64,000 nucleotides of DNA from a virus: IMG/VR virus record IMGVR_UViG_3300042904_000368, positions 1-64,000 of that record. One strand, 5' to 3'. The notes under the pieces were generated by a model. The model was not told where the DNA came from. It saw only the letters and a program-made list of their open reading frames with translations, and searched no databases. A program made the translations under genes and the position numbers. Of the stretch, positions 45,363 through 54,330 are shown one piece after another. Within the stretch, counting starts at the first letter, position 1, and each line of letters starts with the position of its first letter.

Positions 45363-45584
45363 ATGAACCCTAACCACCCGATAAAGCACAAGGCCGTCCG
45401 TATCGTGAGCAACGGCGAGTTGCGGGGCACGCGCATCTATCTGCCCAACGGCACGGAAATCTCTGACTTGGTGAACGGGGTGAAGTGGGAGTTGGGCCGG
45501 GACGGCATCGCAACTGCTTCCCTTCAATTAGTCGCTGCCACGTTGGAAGCGACTCCCTGGCCCGGAGAGGCAGAGAAGCAATGA
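45363..45584 (+). CDS. Small phage structural-region protein
   Basis: A 73-residue protein from ATG 45363 (ATG 45348 lies within the terminator). It has HPIKHKAVRIVSNGELRG, TRIYLPNGTEISD and VKWELGRDG, in the style of small phage proteins with a beta-fold (the DGVDVT-type family near head genes). Function unknown. Confidence 0.7.
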   Translation: MNPNHPIKHKAVRIVSNGELRGTRIYLPNGTEISDLVNGVKWELGRDGIATASLQLVAATLEATPWPGEAEKQ

Positions 45585-45730
45585 CCACCACACCTTCCTC
45601 CACCGTTGTTCTCACCTGCCCCTGCGGACAGACCACCCTTGCGCCAGCAGGCCAGAAGAAATACGTGTGCGCTCACTGTGGGCGGAAGATCGTTGCAGAG
45701 AGCCGCGAAGCCGTGAAGGGGCAGAAGTGA
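45581..45730 (+). CDS. Com-like zinc-ribbon protein
   Basis: A 49-residue protein with CPCGQTTLAPAGQ and CAHCGRKIV, a zinc ribbon of the size of Mu Com, which binds mRNA. The start overlaps the previous stop (ATGA). There is no mom-like gene here, so the Com match is only by form. Confidence 0.65.
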   Translation: MTTTPSSTVVLTCPCGQTTLAPAGQKKYVCAHCGRKIVAESREAVKGQK

Positions 45731-46218
45731 TGGGCTGGATCGGAAGTCGGGAACCAGTTGCAGGACCACCGCCGACGCAACCCGCTTCCATTTGGAATGT
45801 AGCTATTCCGGTATCTGCAATGGGCCGAAACGTAATCCCGCCACCACCTCCAGCGCGAACTCCAGAGCCTTACGCGGCATGGGCACGACGAGAGGCGGAG
45901 TGTGAGATTGAGGCACTGCTGGCAGGTGAAGACTACACGCCGCCCACCCCCACCGAGGAAGACCGTATTCCGACGTATCGCGGCGGGATGATTGGCGGCT
46001 TTGCCCGTTCAGCTTCCCGTCCTGATCCATTTGAAGACACCCAGCCTGACGGCGGGTGTCAGCCGTTCCGGCCAATGATACGTTCGGATCGCGCCGAGGA
46101 ACTGAATTGCGAGTGGGATGCCAAGGCCCAGGAGTGGGTTTGCGACGATCCAGCAATTATTCGACCTGGCAAGCCCAATCCCGCCGACCGACCACAGCAG
46201 CCCGGAGGGTGGAGTTAA
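45730..46218 (+). CDS. Hypothetical structural-region protein
   Basis: A 162-residue protein with a Pro-rich first half (VIPPPPPARTPEP) and an acidic second half (DRAEELNCEWDAKAQEWVC). It appears mostly disordered. ATG 45730 shares one base with the previous stop. Position among head genes suggests a minor capsid or linker protein. Confidence 0.6.
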   Translation: MGWIGSREPVAGPPPTQPASIWNVAIPVSAMGRNVIPPPPPARTPEPYAAWARREAECEIEALLAGEDYTPPTPTEEDRIPTYRGGMIGGFARSASRPDPFEDTQPDGGCQPFRPMIRSDRAEELNCEWDAKAQEWVCDDPAIIRPGKPNPADRPQQPGGWS

Positions 46219-46222
46219 CCTG

Positions 46223-47659
46223 ATGCATATCCGAGTGCGAGAGTTTGGCGGCATTCGCGCCGTAGCGGTGGCGGAGACGGGGCCGGGCGACCTGGCGCTG
46301 ATTAACAACGCCTACGCCCTGACGCCCCTGGAAGCCGCTGACATCCACGTACGACAAGCCAGAGTGGCGCACAACCAGCACGACCGCACGCTAGAGCGGT
46401 TCCCCAAGGCGATGCTGGAGCGGTTCGCAGAGACGCTCCCTGGCAAGTCTCTCCTCCCCGGCCATGACAAATCCGCCCTCCCTCTGGGCCGTTGGTTTCG
46501 CGCTGATACTCGCACGCGCACCGAAGACTTCCCGGTGCTGCAAACCGCCAAGAGCGAGGGAGCCGAGATCGTCCCCGGTTTCTCGACCAAAGCCCAGCGC
46601 GTGACGTGGCTGGAAGCAGCGTTCTACTTTGCCGCCGACCAATCCACCGAGGGGACGCGAAAGAATATCGACAGCGGCGTCTATCAGGACGTCTCCATCG
46701 GCTTCAAATATGACGATCTGGACTGCGACGTTTGCCGTAAGTCCTACCTGCGCTCGGATTGTCCCCACTTCATCGGGCAACGGCTGGAAGACAAGGCCGT
46801 TCTGGTCACTGCGACCTATTCCGGCGATCCCAAAGCCTACGAGGCGCAGGAAACATCCATCGTCTACCTGGGGGCGCAACAGCAGGCCGAACTGGTGAAG
46901 CAGTTACGCACCGGCACGCTGGACCCGCAGGCGCTCTCGCAAACGGCCTGGGGCACCGATCTGGTGCAGCTCAAGGGCTATGAGGCTCTGGCTCGCGTCT
47001 ACGGCCATCAGCAGAAGGCGTGGGCGTTCCCCGGCCTGAAGGGGGTTGCTGTCGGTACCCCCGCCCAACTTCCCGGCGCTCTTGCGCTGGAACCGCCCCC
47101 TGCCATTGCAGAGGGTAGCGAAGAGGTGCAAACCTCGGACAACGCCCAGGACCCGCCCGTTGGCGACCCTGGCAAGGCTGCGATAGAGGCAAATGCCGAA
47201 GTCGCCAACGGAGTAAATGACATGGCCCTCTTGGAAGAGGCCCGCAAGCGGCTCGGCCTGGCAGATGACGCCGATGAGGCGAAGGTGCTAACCGAAATCG
47301 AGGAAGCCGTCAAGGCGTTCAAGCTGAAGACGGACGCTGAAAAATCCCTCGTTGACGCGGAGAAGGCACTGAGCGAAGCCCGCCCGCTGGCAGAGATTGG
47401 CAAGAAGGCGCTTAAGGGTCTGCTGGATGAGTTCAAGGCCAACCGCGCTCGCCTTGAAAAGTCCGCAACCGAAACTGCGCTCATGGCCGAGATGCTGGAA
47501 GACAAGGGCGACTACGAGAAGCTGAAGACCCTGGTAGATGAAACGTTTACCGAGGTCTGCAAACGCTTCCCCACCGAGCCGAAGGGCCGGGTGCTGGATG
47601 AAGAGGCGCGAACCGCGCGGCCTTCACGCCAACTTCCCCCGCAAGCGTTCCGCGCCTAA
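46223..47659 (+). CDS. Prohead protease with scaffold domain
   Basis: A 478-residue protein. The N-terminal half contains LLPGHDKSALPLGRWF, VYQDVSIGFKYDD and strand patterns of head maturation proteases; a Cys/His cluster (CDVCRKSYLRSDCPH) is an unusual insert that may bind zinc. From about residue 330 it becomes a coiled-coil scaffold (ALLEEARKRLGLADDADE to the end). ATG 47222 inside it can give the scaffold alone. It would guide capsid assembly and then cleave it. Catalytic residues are not certain. Confidence 0.75.
   Translation: MHIRVREFGGIRAVAVAETGPGDLALINNAYALTPLEAADIHVRQARVAHNQHDRTLERFPKAMLERFAETLPGKSLLPGHDKSALPLGRWFRADTRTRTEDFPVLQTAKSEGAEIVPGFSTKAQRVTWLEAAFYFAADQSTEGTRKNIDSGVYQDVSIGFKYDDLDCDVCRKSYLRSDCPHFIGQRLEDKAVLVTATYSGDPKAYEAQETSIVYLGAQQQAELVKQLRTGTLDPQALSQTAWGTDLVQLKGYEALARVYGHQQKAWAFPGLKGVAVGTPAQLPGALALEPPPAIAEGSEEVQTSDNAQDPPVGDPGKAAIEANAEVANGVNDMALLEEARKRLGLADDADEAKVLTEIEEAVKAFKLKTDAEKSLVDAEKALSEARPLAEIGKKALKGLLDEFKANRARLEKSATETALMAEMLEDKGDYEKLKTLVDETFTEVCKRFPTEPKGRVLDEEARTARPSRQLPPQAFRA
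47222..47659 (+). CDS. Nested scaffold protein, internal start
   Basis: In-frame ATG 47222, eight bases after GGAG (in ACGGAGTAAATGAC), would produce the last 145 residues of the protease gene: an acidic helical scaffold. This is the arrangement of lambda C/Nu3 and Mu I/Z, in which the scaffold is made separately and in excess. Confidence 0.5.
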   Translation: MALLEEARKRLGLADDADEAKVLTEIEEAVKAFKLKTDAEKSLVDAEKALSEARPLAEIGKKALKGLLDEFKANRARLEKSATETALMAEMLEDKGDYEKLKTLVDETFTEVCKRFPTEPKGRVLDEEARTARPSRQLPPQAFRA

Positions 47660-47686
47660 AACACAGGCACACAACCATCCCTTTTC

Positions 47687-47712
47687 AAGCAGCCTTTGCG
47701 GGCTGCTTTTTT
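47687..47712 (+). terminator. Rho-independent terminator
   Basis: AAGCAGCC (47687-47694) pairs with GGCTGCTT (47701-47708) and leads into TTTT. It follows the protease gene by 28 bp and precedes the highly expressed capsid genes. A promoter for these genes is not evident. Confidence 0.75.
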
Positions 47713-47732
47713 GATTCTCGGAGATCCCTTTC

Positions 47733-48164
47733 ATGGCGAACCCACGCAACATCGTCGCCTATGACGGTATCCGCAACCCGGCAGATACCGTGACCTACAA
47801 GACGGATGGCTCCACCATCGTCTACAGCGAGACCGCCGAAAACGGCTCCGCACAGGTCGGCCTGGCAGTCACCCTTTCCGCAGCGGATACGGTGGGGCTG
47901 GTCGGGGACGGGGAATTCGTCCTCGGCAAGTTGATCCTGGTCGAAGCCGACAACAAAGCCACGGTTCAGGTTGGCGGCTACATGACCCTGCCTGCTGGCA
48001 CGGCTGCCACCCTCACGCGGGGCAAGGCCATCGTTGGCGACCTGCTGGTTGCTGAAGAGGGCTACATCCGCGAAGTCGCCACCGGCACAGCGGCAGAACT
48101 CGGCGTATGCCGAGGCTTCATTCAGAACGCGGCAGACACGACCGCCGTTATCGTGCGCCTGTAA
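47733..48164 (+). CDS. Capsid decoration-type protein
   Basis: A 143-residue beta-rich protein (GSTIVYSETAENG, FVLGKLILVEADNKATVQVGG, AATLTRGKAIVGDLLV) similar in layout to head decoration proteins such as DUF2190 members. It is the gene before the major capsid gene, as usual for those proteins. It may stabilise the expanded capsid. Confidence 0.65.
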   Translation: MANPRNIVAYDGIRNPADTVTYKTDGSTIVYSETAENGSAQVGLAVTLSAADTVGLVGDGEFVLGKLILVEADNKATVQVGGYMTLPAGTAATLTRGKAIVGDLLVAEEGYIREVATGTAAELGVCRGFIQNAADTTAVIVRL

Positions 48165-48183
48165 GGGGCGGGAGACAACGAAC

Positions 48184-49401
48184 ATGGATCGACAGCGACT
48201 CGCCCCGCAAGAGATGTACAAGGCGCTCAATCCGGGGCTGTATGAAGAAGCACGCCGCAAAGGGATGACCTTCTCGGACTTCCTCTCCCATGAAACGGTG
48301 GACGGGGATGGTCGGGACGGGATGGACGCCTACCAGCGGCTCCTGCAAGAAGCAGAGATCATCACGCGCACTCATCCACAGGGGCATTACAAGTCCTCGC
48401 GGGTGGAGGCGTTTGCAAAAGACGTTTCATCTCGCACGTTGTTCCCGGAATGGGTTCGGCGCACCGTGGCGGGGGTCTCCTTCCGGGAGTCGAAGGCGGC
48501 ACAGAATGGCGCGGGGGAGAAGTTCATCTTCCTCTCCGATGACGTAACGGCTGGCTCCGTCCTCCGCCCCTTCGCCGATGACCTGATGATGCGGATGTCC
48601 GACCGCACCGAGCCCGCCATCCCCCTGACGGAGGTAGTGGCGGCTACGCGGTTTGTGGACGGGAACAAGGCCCGCTCCTGGTATCTGAACCGGGACGCTT
48701 CTCAGGCTCGCCGCAAGCGAGTGACGGAAGCGGCGGAAATCCCGCCTGCCAAACTGACCACGAAGCAGCACGACATCGACCTGTACAAGTACGGCATCCG
48801 GCTCGATGTCTCATATGAGACGGCCCGCCGTTTGGCGCTGGACCAGTTCGCCCGGTTCCTGGAACTGGAAGCGATCCAGGCCGAAGTCGATAAGGTGGCG
48901 GCGGCCCTCGATGTGATGGTGAACGGCGACGGAAACACCAGCACGGCAGCCACGAGTTACAACCTCACGACCCTGGACCCGAACACGACGGCGAACAACC
49001 TGACTGTTTCGGCCTGGCTCGCCTTCAAGGCGAAGTTCGCGAACCCCTACCAACTCACGCACGTTCTGGGCACTGAAGCGGTGATCCTGCAACTGCTGCT
49101 GCTGAACGTGGGCAGCGGCAACGTGCAACTGAGCCAGCGGCCCGACCTCGGCGGTTTCACTCCGATCAACCAGACGTTTGCAGACGGTGTGCGGTGGGGC
49201 ATCTCCGCCGACGCTCCCGCCAGCAAAATCGTCGGTTACGACCGGGCGTGGGGTATCGGTCGCGTCGTGGAGACGGCCAGCGAAATCCAGGAGATGGATC
49301 GCTGGATCACTAACCAAACGCTCATTCTCACCGCGACGGAGAACGAGGGCTTCGAGGTGCTGGACCCCAACGGCCTCAAAATCCTGAACTTGGCCGCCTA
49401 G
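48184..49401 (+). CDS. Major capsid protein
   Basis: A 405-residue protein, ATG 48184 behind GGGCGGGAG. Segments with HK97-like features include an N-terminal helical arm (LAPQEMYKALNPGLYEEA), the P-domain-like helix LDQFARFLELEAIQAEVDK, and the C-terminal strands (GVRWGISADAPA, IVGYDRAWGIGRVVE). Its size, its position after the protease/scaffold and a decoration gene, and absence of any other candidate support the call. It builds the icosahedral shell. Confidence 0.8.
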   Translation: MDRQRLAPQEMYKALNPGLYEEARRKGMTFSDFLSHETVDGDGRDGMDAYQRLLQEAEIITRTHPQGHYKSSRVEAFAKDVSSRTLFPEWVRRTVAGVSFRESKAAQNGAGEKFIFLSDDVTAGSVLRPFADDLMMRMSDRTEPAIPLTEVVAATRFVDGNKARSWYLNRDASQARRKRVTEAAEIPPAKLTTKQHDIDLYKYGIRLDVSYETARRLALDQFARFLELEAIQAEVDKVAAALDVMVNGDGNTSTAATSYNLTTLDPNTTANNLTVSAWLAFKAKFANPYQLTHVLGTEAVILQLLLLNVGSGNVQLSQRPDLGGFTPINQTFADGVRWGISADAPASKIVGYDRAWGIGRVVETASEIQEMDRWITNQTLILTATENEGFEVLDPNGLKILNLAA

Positions 49402-49413
49402 GAGGCTGAAACA

Positions 49414-49929
49414 ATGGCTGATACGGGCTTTGACAGCCTGAGTCTGGGCGGGGTGCCGGTAACGGCCTCCGCCGCAGACCTGAACAAACTCGCGGCAATT
49501 ACCGGCTATCCGGTAGAGGCGCACGAGGTGACGTTCACCGAGACGGTGGGTGCGGGTGTTTTCACCGGTTCGGTGGCGGTTCCGGCAGGCGCGACCATTC
49601 TCGACATCATCGTTAATGGAGTCGCGCTCTGGAATAGCGAAACTTCGGCGACGATGATCGTCGGCGACGTGGCGAATGACGATGGTTACTTCACCGCTGT
49701 TGATCTGAAGGCGACCGACCTGCTGGCGGGGGAGTCTCTCTCGTTCGCACTGGCAGGCGGGAAGGCGGGTGCGTACATCGCCAACTCCCAGGTGTCGCCG
49801 CGCTACTCGGCAACGGCTCGCGTTGTTTCCGGCATCATCACCAAAGTGGGTTCGACTGGCACCGCTGGTCGCACTCGGATGGTCGTGGTGTTCGCTCTTC
49901 CCACTGCTGCGGCAGCAACGAAGGTATAG
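49414..49929 (+). CDS. Head decoration-like protein
   Basis: A 171-residue beta-rich protein with many Ala, Gly, Thr and Val residues (TETVGAGVFTGSVAVPAG, TILDIIVNGVALW). Placed right after the capsid gene and behind AGGAGGCTG. It may decorate the capsid surface. No close family named. Confidence 0.7.
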   Translation: MADTGFDSLSLGGVPVTASAADLNKLAAITGYPVEAHEVTFTETVGAGVFTGSVAVPAGATILDIIVNGVALWNSETSATMIVGDVANDDGYFTAVDLKATDLLAGESLSFALAGGKAGAYIANSQVSPRYSATARVVSGIITKVGSTGTAGRTRMVVVFALPTAAAATKV

Positions 49930-49939
49930 GGAAATCAGC

Positions 49940-50164
49940 ATGGCTGAAAATACGATCCAGGTCCGCAGCAAACTGAAATCCGCCGCCGATGGCGGCCACC
50001 CGACCGCTCTCTGGGAGGTGGACCCGGCGCACCCTGGCGGGGAGGCGTTCATTGCGGGGCCTGGCTCCGTCGAGGTCGCCGAAACGGCGGGCGTGATGGG
50101 CGCTCTCCGAGACGACAAGATCGAACGTGTGCGGAGCGAGAAGTCCGCAGGCGGTAGCAAGTAG
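49940..50164 (+). CDS. Small head-region protein
   Basis: A 74-residue protein with a basic start (IQVRSKLKSAADGGH) and an acidic, Gly-rich middle. It is the final gene of the capsid block, before a strong terminator. No family recognised. Confidence 0.7.
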   Translation: MAENTIQVRSKLKSAADGGHPTALWEVDPAHPGGEAFIAGPGSVEVAETAGVMGALRDDKIERVRSEKSAGGSK

Positions 50165-50183
50165 CGGGTTCGTACCGCTGATT

Positions 50184-50217
50184 AGGGAGCGTGGATAGCC
50201 CACGCTCCCTTTCTTTT
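50184..50217 (+). terminator. Rho-independent terminator after the capsid block
   Basis: AGGGAGCGTGG (50184-50194) pairs exactly with CCACGCTCCCT (50200-50210), followed by TTCTTTTT. It is one of the strongest terminators in the window and separates the capsid genes from the adhesin block. Confidence 0.85.
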
Positions 50218-50230
50218 TGAGGGGTGAGGC

Positions 50231-50809
50231 ATGGCGAACGAGCACGACGGAAAAGGAAATCTGCGGGTAACGCTACGAGACGCGTCTAACAATCCGTTGG
50301 GCGGAACCGTCCCCCTCACCGTCAAATCATCCCGCGCCCACCCTACAGTTTCCTTCACGCGCCCTGCTGACATCCTCGCCTATGCGGCCAAGGATGCGGT
50401 CGCGAACGCGACGAGCGGGGCAGCAGCGATGGAGTTCACCGGCGCTGCGCTGGCAACCGGTGGCGGTGGCGTCATCGCGCGGGCGGTCCTGCAAACGGGC
50501 GACACGACCAACGCCCCCCGCCTGCGCCTGCACCTCTACAGCGCCCCGCCCACCGTCATCAGCGGGGATAATACGGCCTTTGTGATTGAGGCGGATGACC
50601 GGGCGCTCTACGTGGGCTTCATCGACTTTGGCCCGCCGCAACTGGAGGGGACCAACTCCGAGCGAGCGATTTCGCAGGTGACGCTGGCACTGGACTTCTT
50701 CTGCGCGGCTACCTCGCTCTTTGGCCGCCTGGAGACGCTGGACCTCGTTACCACTACGGTCAGTGAGGCGGAGTATCTGATCCGGCTGTTCCTGACGGAG
50801 CGGTACTAG
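50231..50809 (+). CDS. Structural protein of the adhesin block
   Basis: A 192-residue protein (GTVPLTVKSSRAHPTVSF, AALATGGGGVIARAVLQTG, ALYVGFIDFGPPQLEG) with a beta-sandwich look and an N-terminal helical region. No family recognised. It starts the group of four adjacent surface-protein genes. Confidence 0.7.
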   Translation: MANEHDGKGNLRVTLRDASNNPLGGTVPLTVKSSRAHPTVSFTRPADILAYAAKDAVANATSGAAAMEFTGAALATGGGGVIARAVLQTGDTTNAPRLRLHLYSAPPTVISGDNTAFVIEADDRALYVGFIDFGPPQLEGTNSERAISQVTLALDFFCAATSLFGRLETLDLVTTTVSEAEYLIRLFLTERY

Positions 50810-50810
50810 C

Positions 50811-51563
50811 ATGGGAGCGAGGGGCCGCCTCTTGCGACTGGGCATTCAGCCCGCGCAGGCTGGGCTGCGTTATTGGGAGTGGCCTGCGTACGCGCGAGAA
50901 ACAGCAGACGGGACCGGGGAGAGTAGCTGGACAGACATCGGACCGGAAGCGGTGCCGCTTATCCAGGGGACGGTTTCACTGCGCCCGCTGATGCAGCGGG
51001 GGGCCAACGGCATCAACGGCTGGCCCGCGCTGCTCTCCGATGCCACGGACGACTTGCTGCGGGACAACGCCACGACTCTCTCCGCGCCCTTTACCGGGGC
51101 GGATAGACCCTGCACTTGGTTGATCGTCGCGCAACTCGCCACCGCTGGCTCGCAGGGCGTCTTCATGAGTTTTGGTCGCGCGGCGTCGTCCAACCCGTCT
51201 TTCCGCCTGGGGCTGTCCAGCACCGACAACCTGCGCATCACCCGTTCCGATGACACAGCCGCGCAGAAGTCGGTCACCTCCCCGCTGGTTGTGGCCGTTG
51301 GCGTGCCGTTCGTGGCGCTCTGCCGCTTTTCCGGCACGGAAGGTGACATCTGGGTGAACGGCGTGCAGGTGGCGAGGGGAGACCTGGACGTTGGTACGGC
51401 CACCTTCGATCTCTTCTCCACCTTTGCCCGACGTGGCCCAACGACCGGCAACCGCCTCCCCGGCAAGATCGCCCATTTGACGCAGTTCGTCGGCACCCCG
51501 GATGACTACCAGGCCCGCCTGCTCTCACGCGGGGCCATGAACCTCTACCGCATCCCTGGCTAA
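50811..51563 (+). CDS. Concanavalin-A/LamG-like lectin protein
   Basis: A 250-residue protein. Between residues 80 and 235 it shows the strands of a laminin-G/ConA jelly roll: CTWLIVAQLATAGSQGVFMS, TDNLRITRSDDT, VALCRFSGTEGDIWVNG. A domain of this kind binds sugars. Placed in a block of surface genes, it may help the phage bind to host glycans. Confidence 0.7.
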   Translation: MGARGRLLRLGIQPAQAGLRYWEWPAYARETADGTGESSWTDIGPEAVPLIQGTVSLRPLMQRGANGINGWPALLSDATDDLLRDNATTLSAPFTGADRPCTWLIVAQLATAGSQGVFMSFGRAASSNPSFRLGLSSTDNLRITRSDDTAAQKSVTSPLVVAVGVPFVALCRFSGTEGDIWVNGVQVARGDLDVGTATFDLFSTFARRGPTTGNRLPGKIAHLTQFVGTPDDYQARLLSRGAMNLYRIPG

Positions 51564-51567
51564 CACC

Positions 51568-51876
51568 ATGCACCATCCCATTGTTTTCGTGCCTGCTGCC
51601 GACAAAGACGCTGCCAACACGGCCCTCCACGACCTCTTGGGCGAAGGCTGGGAAGGGACGTTTGGGGAAGCGCAGGCATCGCCGACGGGGACGGAGCCGG
51701 CTACCGAGTACTATGCCGGGTTTCCCGTAGACGACGAGGGGCTAGTGGCGGTGCAGGAGTTGTGGGAAACCGAGTTCCCTGCTGGTGCTGTGTATGACGC
51801 CTTGCCGGGCCAGACCCTCCCCGCCCTACTAGCCGCTCTTTCCGCACGCGGCCTGCTGCGGGTGGAGCCGCTCTGA
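51568..51876 (+). CDS. Small adhesin-block protein
   Basis: A 102-residue acidic protein (TATEYYAGFPVDDEGL, ELWETEFPAGAVYDALPG). It lies between two lectin-like genes and overlaps the large one by one base. It may be a linker or assembly factor for them. Confidence 0.65.
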   Translation: MHHPIVFVPAADKDAANTALHDLLGEGWEGTFGEAQASPTGTEPATEYYAGFPVDDEGLVAVQELWETEFPAGAVYDALPGQTLPALLAALSARGLLRVEPL

Positions 51877-54113
51877 TGCCCTCTCACGAGTTTCCCGTCA
51901 CCCTGAGCCTTGGTGCTGCCTATGCAGGCTTGCCGGTCAACCAGGTGCGGATGCGGTTTAAAAACATCGAGGGGCGGGTGGTGGTACTGCCGACTTCCAA
52001 CGGTATCTCCCCCGACACCGACTCCCCCGGCAATTACCCAGCGCGGATTACGCTACCGCTGGGGGCGTCAGGCTTTATTCAGGGGTCGCCAGACGGTGTT
52101 CAGTGGGAGTCTTTCGAAGCGCTTGACCCGCAGTACGTCCAGAAGATTGCTGCGGCCTTGCTGGGGTTGTCGGCGAGCGGGGAAGAAGAACCCCTACCCC
52201 CTGTTTACGAGGAGTTCGGGTTCACCACGCCCCTCTACACCAACGATGTTGGCACCGTGGAAGCTCTTGATACCGAGGGGGTAGCGTATCAGCCGGGCCG
52301 CTATGGCTACACCGTGGCGACTCAGCCAACGGCGGGGGCGCGTCATACGTTGCTGGAAGCGGGGCTAAACGGCCAACCGTGCCTCCTCAACGACGGCAAC
52401 GACTACCAGATTCTTGACGCACTCGCTCGCCTGTTCACGCTGGATCACCCCTGGACCGCAGGCGGCGAGGAATATTTCCCCGCTATCGGCTCGAACAACA
52501 TCATCGGCGCGTCCAACGAGACCCCCATCGTCATCACCACCAACTCCCCCCACGGGCGCGAGACTGGCTTCCTGGTGACGATTGCAGGGGTGCTAGGCAA
52601 CCTCGCCGCCAATGTCACCAACTGGCCGGTGACCAGGATTGATGAGTTCAGTTTTTCTCTCGACGGACGGTCAGGGACGGGGACGTATACCAGTGGCGGG
52701 TCGGTGACGCGTTCGGCCCAGACCGTTATCCACCTGGGGAATAGCGCGGACTCGTTAAAGTTCCGCAACTTCGCGTTCGCGGGCGGTTCTACCGGGCGGC
52801 CCACGCTTACCTGCCGCAACGGGGTAACGGGGGGCGTAGTGGCGATCCGCGGGCAGTATATGCTGCCGGTCCAATATAAGTTTTCGTGGGCGGTGGCGTT
52901 TGATGGTGAGCGGGCGAACATCTGGATCAACGCCGCGCCGTTCGGTTGGACCCCGGCAACGGGCGCGGAAAGTATCGCCGTCAACCGCGTGACCTGGGAT
53001 GGGCTGCGGGCATCCACTACCGCCACGCAGCAACCCTTGCCAGGCCACAAGCGGGGTCGCAGGTGGATCCTGGCAGACCGCGCGTGGACGGAAGCAGAGG
53101 TGTCGGCGTTCTTTCGCCAGGAAGAAATCCGTGCCCCTTACAACCTCCCAGTTTTCGATCTCTATCAGCGTGTCGGCGACAGCGACCCGTTCCAAGCCTG
53201 GCCAGGGCTTACCCACTACAACGGGCAGTGGGTGCTGGCGTATTTGGGGGGTACTGGGCATGCTTCGTTCGATCACGTCATCCGCATTCTCACGAGCGAA
53301 GACGGCATCGCCTGGACGTTGGTTGCCACGCTTTCCACCGGTGACCCCACTCCCCTTGATCCTCTCTACGCTTATCGCGACGTGCGGTTTGAAGTGCTCG
53401 CAGATGGTCGCCTCGGCCTCTATGGCGTCCGCGTAGACCGCACCGACCCGGAAAACCTGCTGCGCTACACCTGGCTGTGGATTTCCCCAGATGGCACCAC
53501 TTGGGATGAAACCCCCAACTCAGGTCAGGCCCTCGGTGAAGCGAACTGGTGGATATGGGGCGTAAGGAGATTTGGGGATACGACGTGGGGCGTTGGGTAT
53601 CGGACGCAAGGCGAGGGGGACCGCCTGAAGCTCTATAGGAGCGAGGACGGGATTGAGTTCACCTACCATACGACCATTACGAACAACGAAGCGGCCAGCG
53701 AGAGCGATCTGGCGATGGGCGAGGATGGGACGATGTACGTCCTTACTCGCTGCGATGCATTGCAACAGCACATTTGGTCAAAGTCGGTTGCGCCCTACAC
53801 CACTTGGGACGTGTCTGTCCTCCCCTATTCCGCCGAGGCTCCCTCTCTCCTGTGGGTAGAAGACGTGCTCCATGCTGGCTTCCGTGGTGCGCCGGGCAAT
53901 CGCACGCAGTTCGGGACGGTGGAGTTAGCGACTGGCGTGATCACCCCCTATGCCGAAGCCCCGCAGGACGGCGACGGGGCGTACATCAAGCTGGTGGCCT
54001 GGCCGGACAGCAGCCCCGACATCGGCTTTGCCTACTACTCCACCCACCAGCCGATAGGTGCAGCGAAATCATGCGTGTTCTTTGGACGATTGAGGCCACC
54101 TGATGCCGAATAA
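51876..54113 (+). CDS. Large adhesin with FCCH-like, LamG-like and propeller-like parts
   Basis: A 745-residue protein. Order: N-terminal 100 residues, beta strands; residues 205-300 with NSPHGRETGFLVTIAG and VTRIDEFSFSLDGRSG, the pattern of an FCCH-like domain of phage tail proteins; residues 300-420, LamG-like (WAVAFDGERANIWIN); then from about residue 430, propeller blades with Asp-box-like SEDGIAWTL, SPDGTTWDE and SEDGIEFTY. It probably reads host surface sugars; a catalytic pocket is not shown. The gene overlaps the next by 11 bases. Confidence 0.75.
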   Translation: MPSHEFPVTLSLGAAYAGLPVNQVRMRFKNIEGRVVVLPTSNGISPDTDSPGNYPARITLPLGASGFIQGSPDGVQWESFEALDPQYVQKIAAALLGLSASGEEEPLPPVYEEFGFTTPLYTNDVGTVEALDTEGVAYQPGRYGYTVATQPTAGARHTLLEAGLNGQPCLLNDGNDYQILDALARLFTLDHPWTAGGEEYFPAIGSNNIIGASNETPIVITTNSPHGRETGFLVTIAGVLGNLAANVTNWPVTRIDEFSFSLDGRSGTGTYTSGGSVTRSAQTVIHLGNSADSLKFRNFAFAGGSTGRPTLTCRNGVTGGVVAIRGQYMLPVQYKFSWAVAFDGERANIWINAAPFGWTPATGAESIAVNRVTWDGLRASTTATQQPLPGHKRGRRWILADRAWTEAEVSAFFRQEEIRAPYNLPVFDLYQRVGDSDPFQAWPGLTHYNGQWVLAYLGGTGHASFDHVIRILTSEDGIAWTLVATLSTGDPTPLDPLYAYRDVRFEVLADGRLGLYGVRVDRTDPENLLRYTWLWISPDGTTWDETPNSGQALGEANWWIWGVRRFGDTTWGVGYRTQGEGDRLKLYRSEDGIEFTYHTTITNNEAASESDLAMGEDGTMYVLTRCDALQQHIWSKSVAPYTTWDVSVLPYSAEAPSLLWVEDVLHAGFRGAPGNRTQFGTVELATGVITPYAEAPQDGDGAYIKLVAWPDSSPDIGFAYYSTHQPIGAAKSCVFFGRLRPPDAE

Positions 54114-54330
54114 AAGAAGGCGGTTCACCCCCGCCCACCTCTCGCCAGAAGAGTTGACAGCCACGGTGCGCGAGCCGATTGCCCGCGCAGAACAGCGGGT
54201 TGCGCTGGCGCGGGTGAATGAGATTGCGGCCAACGCGGAAGCAAGGGCGGCTAAGGCGCGGCGCGTAGAAGCGGAAGCGTTCCTCCAAGCCCTCGCTACC
54301 ACCTTCCCCGTCCCGGAGGTTAACCCGTGA
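54103..54330 (+). CDS. Small basic helical protein
   Basis: A 75-residue protein, Arg-rich at the start (PNKRRRFTPAHLSPEELT) and Ala-rich helical afterwards (ANAEARAAKARRVEAEAFLQAL). It overlaps both neighbours by 4-11 bases. A helper or chaperone for adhesins is conceivable; no family recognised. Confidence 0.65.
   Translation: MPNKRRRFTPAHLSPEELTATVREPIARAEQRVALARVNEIAANAEARAAKARRVEAEAFLQALATTFPVPEVNP

Noticed and set aside
48811-50160. A 449-codon open frame on the minus strand
   Set aside because: It is opposite the capsid genes and reflects their codon pattern; no family features.
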